From: Oscillospiraceae bacterium | Lineage (GTDB): Bacteria > Bacillota > Clostridia > Oscillospirales > Oscillospiraceae | DNA length: 45,450 nt | Assembly: GCA_017412585.1 (NCBI GenBank) | Contig: JAFPXK010000030.1 | Span: forward strand, 1-45,450 | Direction of reading: 5' to 3' | In this document: in pieces, positions 23,319 to 32,118 of the stretch | How positions within the stretch are numbered: the stretch's first letter is position 1 | Layout of the letters: every line of letters begins with the position of its first letter | Translations under genes and position numbers: made by a program | The notes under the pieces: generated by a model | Told to the model about the DNA's origin: nothing | What the model saw: only the letters and a program-made list of their open reading frames with translations | Database searches by the model: none

Positions 23319-24038
23319 TTATAAAAGATCGCCCAAAATCTCTTTTTCCATGGCGATTAAGTCGGCGTTTCCCTTGGCGCACAGCTGCAAAAGGGTCTGC
23401 TGCTCCGCCACGGTGAAGCCCCGGCCCTCGCCGGTGCCCTGGAGCTCAATGATCTCGCCCCGCTCGTTCATCACGCAGTTCAAATCCACCTGGGCCCGGC
23501 TGTCCTCGCTGTACTGCAAGTCCAGCATGGCCTGGTCGTCCACGATGCCGGCGCTGATGCCAGCCACATAATGGATAATGGGATTACGCTCCAACAGCCC
23601 CTGCTGCCGCAGCTTGCCCACTGCCAGGGCCAGGGCGATAAAGCCGCCGGTGACGCTGGCCGTGCGGGTGCCGCCGTCGCCCTGGAGCACGTCGCAGTCG
23701 ATGGTGACGGTGCGCTCGCCCAGGGCCTCCCGGTCCACCGCCGCCCGGAGGCTGCGGCCGATGAGCCGCTGGATCTCCGCGCTGCGGGAGGATAGCTTCA
23801 GCTTGTCCACGTCCCGGCGGCTGCGCTCCCGGTTGGCCCGGGGCAGCATGGAATACTCCGCCGTCACCCAGCCCCAGCCGGGCTTCACGTGGGGCGGCGT
23901 CTTGTCCTCCACCGAGGCGTTGCACAGCACCACCGTGTCGCCGCAGCGAATCAGCACGCTGCCCTCGGCAAATTTGGTAAAGCCCGTGGTGACGGTGACC
24001 TTGCGGCCCTCGTCCCACTTCCGTCCGTCCGCTCTCAT
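23319..24038 (-). CDS. rph: Ribonuclease PH
   Basis: Phosphorolytic 3' exonuclease that trims tRNA 3' ends. Of 239 residues, the N terminus has FTKFAEGSVLIRCGDT and later the family core SRRDVDKLKLSSRSAEIQRL and IDCDVLQGDGGTRTASVTGG. It overlaps ftsY by four bases upstream and is followed by rdgB; rph-rdgB adjacency is common in Firmicutes. Confidence 0.97.
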   Translation of the reverse strand: MRADGRKWDEGRKVTVTTGFTKFAEGSVLIRCGDTVVLCNASVEDKTPPHVKPGWGWVTAEYSMLPRANRERSRRDVDKLKLSSRSAEIQRLIGRSLRAAVDREALGERTVTIDCDVLQGDGGTRTASVTGGFIALALAVGKLRQQGLLERNPIIHYVAGISAGIVDDQAMLDLQYSEDSRAQVDLNCVMNERGEIIELQGTGEGRGFTVAEQQTLLQLCAKGNADLIAMEKEILGDLL

Positions 24039-24904
24039 ACCATCGCCTCCGTAAACGCCTTGGCGTCAAAGGGCTGCAAATCGTCAATGCCCTCGCCCAT
24101 GCCGGCAAACTTCACCGGTACGCCCAGCTCCTGGGCGATGGCGAACACGATGCCGCCCTTGGCGGTGCCGTCCAGCTTGGTGAGGACGATGCCGGTAAGG
24201 CCCGCCGTCTCCTTGAACTGCCGGGCCTGGATGAGGCCGTTCTGGCCGGTGGTGGCGTCCAGCACCAGCAGCGTCTCCTTGGCGGCGTCGGGACACTCCC
24301 GGTCGATGATCTTCCGCATTTTGGCCAGCTCGTTCATCAGATTCTGCTTGTTGTGGAGCCGTCCGGCGGTGTCCACCAGCACCACGTCCACGTTTTTCGC
24401 CTTGGCGGACTGCAATGCGTCAAACAGCACGGCGCCGGGGTCGGCTCCCTCGTGCTGCCGCACGATGTCCACCCCTGCCCGCTGGGCCCAGATCTCCAGT
24501 TGATCCGCCGCTGCGGCCCGGAAGGTATCGCCGGCGCACAGCAGCACCTTTTTGCCCTGCTCCTTGAGCACGTGGGCAATCTTGCCGATGGAGGTGGTCT
24601 TGCCCACGCCGTTGACGCCGATGAACAGCACCACACTGGGCTGGGTGGACAGGTTCAGCGCCGTGGGGCCCACCGCCAGACGCTGGCTGAGGGCCTGGCG
24701 CAACGCGCCCTTGATGTCCTCCTCCGTCCGCAGCCGCTTCACGTAGGCCACGTTCTGAAGCTGACGCACCACGTCCTCCGACAGCTCCGCGCCCACGTCC
24801 GCCATGATGAGGGCGTCGGTCAGGTCCTCATAAAAGGCGTCGTCCATCTTCTCCCACAGGATGTTGTCCTGCCAGGTTTTTTTCAGTTTGTCAAAAAATC
24901 CCAT
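24035..24904 (-). CDS. ftsY: Signal recognition particle receptor FtsY
   Basis: GTPase that docks ribosome-SRP complexes at the membrane for cotranslational insertion. The 289 residues hold the N domain (about 1-85) and G domain with GVNGVGKTTS (G1), DTAGR (G3) and TKLDGTAKGG (G4/G5). There is almost no acidic A domain before the NG core, so this is a short form. It follows smc by ten bases; smc-ftsY is a widespread pair. Confidence 0.97.
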   Translation of the reverse strand: MGFFDKLKKTWQDNILWEKMDDAFYEDLTDALIMADVGAELSEDVVRQLQNVAYVKRLRTEEDIKGALRQALSQRLAVGPTALNLSTQPSVVLFIGVNGVGKTTSIGKIAHVLKEQGKKVLLCAGDTFRAAAADQLEIWAQRAGVDIVRQHEGADPGAVLFDALQSAKAKNVDVVLVDTAGRLHNKQNLMNELAKMRKIIDRECPDAAKETLLVLDATTGQNGLIQARQFKETAGLTGIVLTKLDGTAKGGIVFAIAQELGVPVKFAGMGEGIDDLQPFDAKAFTEAMV

Positions 24905-24914
24905 GGAATACTCC

Positions 24915-27900
24915 TTATTTAATATTCAGCTCACGGGCCAGGTCGTTCATGTTGATGGTGAGGATGCGGCTGACGCCACGCTCCTGCATGGTGACGCCGT
25001 AGAGTACGTCGGCCTCCTCCATAGTGCCCCGGCGGTGGGTGATGACGATGAACTGGGTCTTGCCGGCGATGCGGCGCATATACCGGGCGTAGCGCACCAC
25101 GTTGGACTCATCCAGGGCCGCCTCGATCTCGTCCATGACGCAGAACGGCGTGGGATGTACCTTCAAAATGGAGAAATACAGGGCGATGGCCACGAAGGCC
25201 TTCTCGCCGCCGGAGAGCAGCGTAATGGTCTTGAGCTGCTTGCCGGGGGGCTGCACCTTGATCTCGATGCCGCAGTTGAGGATGTCGTTCTCGTCCTCCA
25301 GCTCCAGTCGGGCCTTGCCGCCGCCGAACAGCTCCAAAAACGTCTCCTGGAAGCTCTCGTTGAGCAGCTTGAACTGCTGGGCGAAAATCTCCGTCATCTG
25401 GCGGGTGATCTCGTCGATGACGCCTCCCAGCTCCTCCTTGGCCTTCTCCACGTCGGTGCGCTGCTCGCTGAGGTAGGTGTACCGGGTGTTGACCCGCTCG
25501 TACTCCTCGATGGCGCCGATGTTGGGGGTGCCCAGGCCCTTGATCTCCCGGTTCAGCTCCGCAATGCGGCGGGTGGCCTTGGGGATGCTCTCCAGCTCGA
25601 TGCGCTGCTCCATGGCGTCGGAGTGGCTCAGCTCGTAGTTCTCCCACAGCTTGTCCAGGATCTGGCTCTCCTGCAATGCGTTGGTCTCCAGCTTCTGCTC
25701 CATGCGACTCAGCTCCTGGGAGGTGGCCAAAAGGGTGTCGTTGCAGGACCGGCTCTCCCTGGTCTTGGCGTCCCTCTCGGCCTCCAGGGCCAGCTTCTGC
25801 CGTGTCAGCTCCTCCATCTGCTGCCGCAGGGCGCCGCTGTCCCCCTGCAATGCCTCGATGGCAGCGCGGTGCTCCGCCATTTCGGCCTCCGCCTGGGCGA
25901 TCTTGCCCTCAAAGTCGGCAATCAGCGCCTCCCGGTCGGAGGTGTCGTTTTTCAGTTGGCTGCGCAGAGCCTCGGTGCGCTGGATGCTGCCCTCCTTCTC
26001 CTGCCGCTCCACCTGCAGGGCGGCCTGGCGGGTCTTGGCCTGGGCCAGCTTTTCGCTGAGGGCGTTGGTCTCCTCCAACGCCTGGCTCTGGCCCACCGCG
26101 GCCTCCTGTGCCTGCCGGTGGAGCTGGTTTGCCCGCTCCTCGGCGGCCTGGGCGGCCTTCTCCGTGTCGGCAATGCGGCCTTCGTCGTCACTGACGCGGC
26201 GGCGCAGATTCTCCTGCTCTGCCTCCATGTCCTGGCAGCTCTGGGACAGGGTGCCGATGAGAATATCGTAGTGGTCCTGCTTACCCTGGAGCATCAGCAT
26301 CTGATCCTCGGCGTGGCGCTGCTGCTCCCTGGCCACCTCCAGCTCGTAGTTGGCCTTGTCCAGCTCCCGCTGGGTCTGCTCTGAGCGCTCCGCGGCCTGG
26401 GCCAGCTTCTCTTTCATGGCGGAGAGCTTATCATGTAACGTGCGCAGCTCATTGGCCCGGCTCAGCACGCCGGCGCTGCGGCTGACGCTGCCGCCGGTCA
26501 TGGAGCCGCCCCGGTTCAGCACCTGGCCGTCCAGGGTGACGATGCGGAAGGCCTGGCGGAACTTCCGGGCCATGGCGATGCCGCAGTCCATGTCCTCCAC
26601 CACCACCGTGCGGCCCAGCAGATTCTTGAAAATGCCGTCGTATTGTTTATCGTATTCCACCAGCTCCGAGGCGATGCCCACGAAGCCCATCTCGCCGGAC
26701 ACGTTCTCCCGCAGCACGTCGCCGCGGACGGCGCTCATGGGCAGGAAGGTGGCACGGCCCCCGTCCCGCTGCTTCAGATACTGGATGGGGGCCTTGGCGT
26801 CCTCCTCGGCATCCACCACGATGTTCTGCAATCCCGCGCCCAGGGCGATCTCCAGCGCCACGGTGTAGCGGCTGTCGGTGCGCATCAGATTGGCCACCGG
26901 GCCGTGGATGCCTCGCAGGCCCCCCTTGTCCGCCGCCTGCATACATACCTTTACCGCCTTGGAGAAGCCCTCGTACTCCTTCTCCATCTCCGTCAGCAGA
27001 TGGATGCGGTCTGTAAGGGCGTTCACGTCCATGGTGAGCTGCAGCTTCTCCGCCGCGGCCTCCTCCGCCTTTTTGCGGCGGCTCTCCATCCGCAGGCTGT
27101 GGCCGCTGATGATGTTCCCGGCGGCGTCGGCGTCCTCCTTGGCGGCGTTCAGCAGCTTGCGGTTCTCCCTGGCCTCGCCCTCGGCAGCGGTCAGCTTCTC
27201 CCGGGCTTCGGCAAGATCGTGTGCCACGGTGGTCATGCGCTCGCCTACCTCGTGGATGCCGGAGCGCAATGCGCTGAGGGCGGAGCGCTTGTCGGCGGCC
27301 TCCGCCAGGGCGATGGTCTCCTCCGCCCGCAGGCTTTCCGCCGTCTTGGCAGCGCCGGCGGCGCTGTCGGTCATGGTGCGGGCCTGGGCCAGCAGTCCGT
27401 CGATCTCCCTCTCCAGGTCGGCGCTCTCGGCGTCGATGGCGGCGATGCGCTGCTGCATCTCCTGAATCTGGACCTCCATGTCCCCGGCCCGGTGCACCGT
27501 GTCGGCCATCTCGGCGCGAATACGGTCAATGTTCTCCCGGTTGTGCTGCGCCGCCGTTTCCAGCACGGCGATGGCGCTCTCCTCCTGGGCGATGCGCCCG
27601 TCAAAGTCAGCGGCCCGGCCCCGCAGCGCCTCCGCCTCCACGTCCTTCTGCCGCACCTGCTCGCCCAGGGCCTCGGCCTGGGCGTAGGTGTCGTTCAGGG
27701 CCCGCTCGGCGTTTTCCTTGTCCTGCCGGGCGGTCTCCACGTCCTTTTCCAGTTGGATCTTGGCGGTTTTCAGTGCCTGCAGGTTTTCCAGCCACACGCT
27801 GATTTCCAGCACACGCAGCTCATCCCGCAGCACCAGATACCGCTTGGCCACCTCCGACTGCTTCCGCAGCGGCTCCACCTGCAGCTCCAGCTCGGCGATT

Positions 27901-28484
27901 TTGTCGTTGATGCGCACCAGATTCTCCTCCGTGCGCTCCAGTTTGCGCTCCGCCTCCTCCTTGCGGTGGCGGAACTTGGAGATGCCGGCGGCCTCCTCGA
28001 ACACCTCCCGGCGCTCGCCGGACTTGACGGACAGAATCTCATCGATTTTGCCCTGGCCGATGATGGAATAGCCCTCCCGGCCCATGCCGGTGTCCATGAA
28101 CAGCTCATTCACGTCCTTCAAACGGCAGGACTGCTTGTTGATGTAATACTCGCTCTCACCGCTGCGGTAATACCGCCGGGTCACCGCCACCTCCGTCTCG
28201 TCCCGGGTGGGGAAAATGTGCTCGGTGTTGTCGATGACCAGCGTCACCTGGGCAAAGCCCATCTGGCTGCGCTTCTCGGTGCCGCCAAAGATAACGTCCT
28301 CCATTTTGGCGCCCCGGAGCTGGCGGCTGTTCTGCTCGCCCATGACCCAGCGGATGGCGTCGGAGATATTGGACTTGCCGGAGCCGTTGGGGCCCACGAT
28401 GGCGGTGATGTCCTCGCCGAAGTTCAGCACGGTTTTCTCCGGGAAGGACTTAAATCCCTGGATTTCCAAGGCCTTGATATACAC
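24915..28484 (-). CDS. smc: Chromosome segregation protein SMC
   Basis: ATPase that loops and compacts DNA with ScpA/ScpB, which are not in this window. The order is ATPase head with Walker A (GPNGSGKSN, about 30-38), a long coiled coil, a hinge (about 510-680), a return coiled coil, and a C-terminal head with signature LLSGGEKAF and Walker B FCVMDEIEAALDESN. At 1189 residues it is full length. The start is GTG at 28484, six bases after GAGGTG, giving MYIKALEIQGFKSF as in relatives; a GTG nine bases upstream overlaps the ribosome site. It heads the seven-gene operon down to rsfS. Confidence 0.97.
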   Translation of the reverse strand: MYIKALEIQGFKSFPEKTVLNFGEDITAIVGPNGSGKSNISDAIRWVMGEQNSRQLRGAKMEDVIFGGTEKRSQMGFAQVTLVIDNTEHIFPTRDETEVAVTRRYYRSGESEYYINKQSCRLKDVNELFMDTGMGREGYSIIGQGKIDEILSVKSGERREVFEEAAGISKFRHRKEEAERKLERTEENLVRINDKIAELELQVEPLRKQSEVAKRYLVLRDELRVLEISVWLENLQALKTAKIQLEKDVETARQDKENAERALNDTYAQAEALGEQVRQKDVEAEALRGRAADFDGRIAQEESAIAVLETAAQHNRENIDRIRAEMADTVHRAGDMEVQIQEMQQRIAAIDAESADLEREIDGLLAQARTMTDSAAGAAKTAESLRAEETIALAEAADKRSALSALRSGIHEVGERMTTVAHDLAEAREKLTAAEGEARENRKLLNAAKEDADAAGNIISGHSLRMESRRKKAEEAAAEKLQLTMDVNALTDRIHLLTEMEKEYEGFSKAVKVCMQAADKGGLRGIHGPVANLMRTDSRYTVALEIALGAGLQNIVVDAEEDAKAPIQYLKQRDGGRATFLPMSAVRGDVLRENVSGEMGFVGIASELVEYDKQYDGIFKNLLGRTVVVEDMDCGIAMARKFRQAFRIVTLDGQVLNRGGSMTGGSVSRSAGVLSRANELRTLHDKLSAMKEKLAQAAERSEQTQRELDKANYELEVAREQQRHAEDQMLMLQGKQDHYDILIGTLSQSCQDMEAEQENLRRRVSDDEGRIADTEKAAQAAEERANQLHRQAQEAAVGQSQALEETNALSEKLAQAKTRQAALQVERQEKEGSIQRTEALRSQLKNDTSDREALIADFEGKIAQAEAEMAEHRAAIEALQGDSGALRQQMEELTRQKLALEAERDAKTRESRSCNDTLLATSQELSRMEQKLETNALQESQILDKLWENYELSHSDAMEQRIELESIPKATRRIAELNREIKGLGTPNIGAIEEYERVNTRYTYLSEQRTDVEKAKEELGGVIDEITRQMTEIFAQQFKLLNESFQETFLELFGGGKARLELEDENDILNCGIEIKVQPPGKQLKTITLLSGGEKAFVAIALYFSILKVHPTPFCVMDEIEAALDESNVVRYARYMRRIAGKTQFIVITHRRGTMEEADVLYGVTMQERGVSRILTINMNDLARELNIK

Positions 28485-28524
28485 GCATTTCACCTCAATT
28501 ATCGTTGCATACTAAATCTATTGT

Positions 28525-28553
28525 AGTATACCAACACTCCGTTGATTTTTCAA
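28525..28553 (-). promoter_or_regulatory. smc operon promoter
   Basis: TTGAAA (28548-28553), 17 bases, TATACT (28525-28530) on the minus strand. The -35 box begins one base beyond the six-T tract of the tepA terminator. Confidence 0.8.
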
Positions 28554-28586
28554 GAAAAAAGTAGGCGCCCCTCACGCCTACTTTTC
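28554..28586 (-). terminator. Terminator overlapping the tepA stop codon
   Basis: AGTAGGCG (28560-28567) pairs with CGCCTACT (28575-28582); on the minus strand TTTTTT follows. The tepA stop codon (28578-28580) lies inside the stem. Confidence 0.88.
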
Positions 28587-29255
28587 CTCCATCATGCGGT
28601 ACAGGCTATCCAACGCGTCCCCCAGGGAGCCGATGCGGTCGATGAGCCCCAGGGCCACCGCCTCCTTGCCGTATATGACGCTGCCCACGTCGTTGGCCAT
28701 GTCCCCCACGGACAGCATCAGTTCCCGGAACTTTTCGCCGCTGATACGGCTGTTTCTGGCCACAAAGTCCACGATTCGCTCCTGCATCCGCTCGAAATAG
28801 CGGTAGGTGGCCGGGGCGTTGATCACCGTGCCCCCCATCCGCACCGGATGGATGGTCATGGACGCGCTGGGCACAATGAACGTCCGCTTGCCGCACACCG
28901 CCAGCGGCACACCGATGGAGTGGCCGCCCCCCAGCACCAGCGTGGCAGTGGGCTTGGTCATGCCCGCCACCAGCTCCGCGATGCCAAGGCCCGCCTCAAT
29001 GTCGCCGCCCACGGTGTTCAGCAGCAGCAAGAGGCCGTCCACCTCGTCGCTCTCCTCCACCGAGGCCAGCAGCGGCAACACATGCTCATACTTTGTGGTC
29101 TTTGTATTGCCCGGCAGCACCATATGGCCCTCGATCTGGCCGATGATGGTGAGGCAGTGGACGGTGCCGTGGCGGTTGGTCACCACCGACGAACCCATCT
29201 CCACGATCTGCCGCAGCTCCCCGCCTTCCCGGGGCTCCTCCGTTTCGTCGTACAC
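28578..29255 (-). CDS. tepA: ClpP-like serine protease TepA (YmfB family)
   Basis: A 225-residue ClpP-fold protease of the TepA family, linked in Bacillus to protein export and spore processes. The core has LLLLLNTVGGDIEAGLGIAE, then GGGHSIGVPL with the likely nucleophile Ser, and SASMTIHPVR with the likely catalytic His. No signal peptide or ClpX-type ATPase is adjacent. The start is GTG at 29255, following GGGAGG at seven bases; longer readings upstream run into the divergent promoter region. It precedes smc but has its own terminator. Confidence 0.88.
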   Translation of the reverse strand: MYDETEEPREGGELRQIVEMGSSVVTNRHGTVHCLTIIGQIEGHMVLPGNTKTTKYEHVLPLLASVEESDEVDGLLLLLNTVGGDIEAGLGIAELVAGMTKPTATLVLGGGHSIGVPLAVCGKRTFIVPSASMTIHPVRMGGTVINAPATYRYFERMQERIVDFVARNSRISGEKFRELMLSVGDMANDVGSVIYGKEAVALGLIDRIGSLGDALDSLYRMMEEK

Positions 29256-29325
29256 CCAAAATCCCTCCCTTTCCCGCCTATGTTGCGCCGATGGGAGGGA
29301 AATATACCGCCATTCCACTTTTTTC

Positions 29326-29354
29326 GTGACATAAGCCCCGGAATATGGTATATT
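29326..29354 (+). promoter_or_regulatory. Promoter of the ROK-like kinase gene
   Basis: GTGACA (29326-29331), 17 bases, TATATT (29349-29354), 35 bases upstream of the start at 29390. Confidence 0.6.
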
Positions 29355-29389
29355 GAAAAATTGAAATGACACGATGGGAGGGAATGCGC

Positions 29390-30733
29390 ATGACGCTGTA
29401 CGGCATCACCCCCGCCCCCTGCTCTGCCCCGGCGCTGGCGCCGGACTTCGTACCGGTGGAGGCATGGGACAGGGCGTATCTGGCCACGGCGGACAAGCCT
29501 GTCACCCTGGCCCTGCTGGGACGCCACGGCGCGGAGCGTCTCTCGCTGCGCATCTGGGGCGATGGCGGCGAAGCCGACGCCCACTTCCTCCGCCGCACGG
29601 TGAAAACGCTGCTGTGGCAAAAGGGCGGCGATACCCTCTTGTGCGACGACGCCGCTGCCGCGGCCCTCCTGGGCCGTCAATTCGGCCCCGGCACCTTTGA
29701 TTACGCCTTTTTCAGCGGTGTCTATGAAAAGCCCTTTACAGTCCTTTATACAGAAGATATCCCAGAGGCTGCCGCCCATGATATTCCCTGTGCCGTCCAG
29801 GGCGGCGGCTGCCGCATCGGCTTTGACGCCGGCGGCACCGACCGCAAGGCCGCAGCTGTCCAGGACGGCCGCACGGTGTACACCGAGGAGGTGCTTTGGG
29901 CGCCCAAAACCCACGCCGACCCCGCCTATCACTACCGGGAGGTGCGGCAGGCGCTGCTGTCGGCAGCGGCCCACCTGCCCCGGGTGGACGCGGTGGGTAT
30001 CTCCACCGCCGGAGTATGCGTAGGGGGCAGGGTGATGCGCTCCAGCCTCTTTTCCGCCGTACCCGATCCCGCCGAAACCCGGGATTTGTACCTCCGGGTG
30101 GTTCGGGACCTGTTCGGCCCCATCCCCTGCCGGGTGGAAAATGACGGCGACGTCAGCGCCCTGTCCGGGGCCATGACGTTGGGGCGCTCCTCTCTGCTGG
30201 GCATCGCCATGGGCACCAGTCAGGCAGGGGGCTTCGTGACGGAGGGAGGCGGCCTCACCGGATGGCTCAACGAGCTGGCTTTTCTCCCGGTAGACGACGA
30301 CCCCGCCGCCCCTGTGGACCCCTGGTCCGGTGACCGTGGCTGCGGCGCGTCCTATTTCTCCCAGGACGGCGTGATCCGTCTGGCACGCCGGGCGGGACTC
30401 CGGTGGGAGGAGACCCAACCCCTGGCCCATCAGCTCAAGGCCATTCAGGCCATGGCGGAGGCCGGGGACAAAAACGCTCTGGCGGTGTTTGCCACCATAG
30501 GCCAGTGCCTGGGCCACACGCTGCCCCTGTACCACCGGCTGTACAGCTGCCGCCATGTGCTGCTGCAGGGCCGGGTGGTGTCTGGTGCGGGGGGCGACAC
30601 GCTGCTGGATCGCTGCCGGCGGGTGCTGGCGGAGGAATATCCCCGTCTGCCCCTGTCCCTCGTATTGCCGGACGAGGCGTCCCGCCGCACCGGGCAGGCT
30701 GTGGCTGCCGCCGCCCTGCCCTCACTTCACTGA
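29390..30733 (+). CDS. ROK-like sugar kinase family protein
   Basis: A 447-residue ASKHA-fold protein. An N-terminal part (about 1-135) is not recognisable. From about residue 138, CRIGFDAGGTDRKAAAV is the phosphate 1 loop; VENDGDVSAL and GIAMGTSQAGGFV follow, as in ROK kinases, and GRVVSGAGGDTLLDRC is the adenosine-side glycine motif. The usual zinc-binding Cys motif of ROK proteins is not evident. The ATG at 29390 follows GGGAGGG at seven bases. It is 18 bases upstream of a solute-binding lipoprotein, so it may phosphorylate or sense an imported sugar. The substrate is unknown. Confidence 0.82.
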   Translation: MTLYGITPAPCSAPALAPDFVPVEAWDRAYLATADKPVTLALLGRHGAERLSLRIWGDGGEADAHFLRRTVKTLLWQKGGDTLLCDDAAAAALLGRQFGPGTFDYAFFSGVYEKPFTVLYTEDIPEAAAHDIPCAVQGGGCRIGFDAGGTDRKAAAVQDGRTVYTEEVLWAPKTHADPAYHYREVRQALLSAAAHLPRVDAVGISTAGVCVGGRVMRSSLFSAVPDPAETRDLYLRVVRDLFGPIPCRVENDGDVSALSGAMTLGRSSLLGIAMGTSQAGGFVTEGGGLTGWLNELAFLPVDDDPAAPVDPWSGDRGCGASYFSQDGVIRLARRAGLRWEETQPLAHQLKAIQAMAEAGDKNALAVFATIGQCLGHTLPLYHRLYSCRHVLLQGRVVSGAGGDTLLDRCRRVLAEEYPRLPLSLVLPDEASRRTGQAVAAAALPSLH

Positions 30734-30751
30734 TTTCAGGAGGATAAGACC

Positions 30752-31993
30752 ATGAAAATAAAAGGTATGCTTGCCCTGCTGCTGGCCCTGGCCCTTCTGG
30801 CCCTTGCTGGCTGCGGCGCTGCCGCGCCGGAGGATGAGGAGCCCACACCGCCGGAGCCCATCACCCTGCGCTTCTGGGTCTACAACGAGGGCGATTGGTC
30901 GCAGTCCGCCGGGAAAAAGCTGCTCTCCGGTCTTGGTGAGGAGTGGAGCCACGTCACCGTGGAATGGAAGGTGCTGGACGACACCGACCAGGCCACCCTC
31001 AGCGCCGCCATGGAGGCGGGGTTGGGGCCCGACCTGCTGCTGGGCACCGTCAGCCAGCTCCAGCACGCCCGGCGCAACGGCGCCGGCACCGCCGACGTCT
31101 CCGGGCTGATGAAGGACGCCTACGCCCCCGTCCGTGACGCCTGCACCGATGGCGGCGTGGTATTTGCCGCCCCCATCGCCATGGAGGTCACCGCCATGGC
31201 CGTCAATCTGGACGTATTCCGGGCCTCCGGCGCTGTGCAATATATTGACCAGGAGAACCACACCTGGACCACCGAGGGCTTCATCAGCGCCATGAAGGTG
31301 CTGTCCTCCTCCCTCACCATCCCCCAGGCCGCCAAAGTGTACTGCGGCGGGCAGAATGAGGACGAGGGCACCCGGGCCCTGGTCACCAATCTCTACGGCG
31401 GCAGTGTCACCGATGAGACCCATACCCGCTATATTCTCAACGAACAGCCCACCGTGGACGCCCTCCAACTGCTGCAAAAAATGAACGGTATGGCCTTTGA
31501 CGACGCCATCACCGGTGACGATGAAAACGTGCTCTTCCGCCAGCAGCAGTTGGCCATGACCTTCTGCTGGGACAGCGCCCAGAGTGAGGTGGAGGACTTC
31601 ACCGCCTTCCCCATGTTCTATCCCACCAATCAGGACCACGCCGTGCTGCCCGGCGAGGTGTGGGCCCTGGGCGTGACGGCCCAGGATGAGGACAGAGCCG
31701 ATGCCGCTCTGGCGGTGGCCCGTCACCTGCTGCGCAGCGATGAGGCGTACAACGCTCTCCTGTCCCTCACCGGCCATTACCCCGTCAAGGCCACGGACAG
31801 TGACAACGTCTGGGCCGCCTTCACCGCCCACATGGCTCCCTACGAGCAGGACGCCCCCGGCTGGGCCATCGCCCGAAGTGAGTGGTGGCAGATGCTGCAG
31901 CGCATCGGCGACGGCGCCGACGTGGCCCTGGAGGCCGACACCTTCTGCGCCAACGCCAACGCCGCCGCAGCCTTCGCCATGGGCCGCAAGTAA
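30752..31993 (+). CDS. Extracellular solute-binding lipoprotein (sugar ABC type)
   Basis: A 413-residue type 1 solute-binding protein anchored by lipid. The signal ends in a lipobox LALAGC (Cys21 the lipidated residue), followed by an acidic and Pro-rich linker. The rest has the size and look of a family 1 sugar-binding protein, for example ITLRFWVYNEGDW at the start of the mature domain. No permease or ATPase gene is next to it. It is 18 bases after the ROK-like gene and before a terminator. Confidence 0.88.
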   Translation: MKIKGMLALLLALALLALAGCGAAAPEDEEPTPPEPITLRFWVYNEGDWSQSAGKKLLSGLGEEWSHVTVEWKVLDDTDQATLSAAMEAGLGPDLLLGTVSQLQHARRNGAGTADVSGLMKDAYAPVRDACTDGGVVFAAPIAMEVTAMAVNLDVFRASGAVQYIDQENHTWTTEGFISAMKVLSSSLTIPQAAKVYCGGQNEDEGTRALVTNLYGGSVTDETHTRYILNEQPTVDALQLLQKMNGMAFDDAITGDDENVLFRQQQLAMTFCWDSAQSEVEDFTAFPMFYPTNQDHAVLPGEVWALGVTAQDEDRADAALAVARHLLRSDEAYNALLSLTGHYPVKATDSDNVWAAFTAHMAPYEQDAPGWAIARSEWWQMLQRIGDGADVALEADTFCANANAAAAFAMGRK

Positions 31994-32064
31994 ATTCACT
32001 TTACAGGCAAAAACTCATTTCTTCCCTTTATATTAATGGCATAACAAGTGATTTGCCTTTACAC

Positions 32065-32101
32065 AAAAACCCCCGGAAACCGTAGTTTCCGGGGGTTTTT
32101 T
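32065..32101. terminator. Bidirectional terminator
   Basis: A 16-base-pair perfect stem (32065-32080 with 32085-32100, loop CGTA) with five A and six T at the ends, between the solute-binding protein and the convergent M18 aminopeptidase. Confidence 0.95.
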
Positions 32102-32118
32102 CATGCTTGTGGAGCCAT

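Noticed and set aside
26643..28526. A 627-codon plus-strand open frame opposite smc
   Set aside because: Antisense shadow of a well-conserved coding region with every SMC motif on the other strand.
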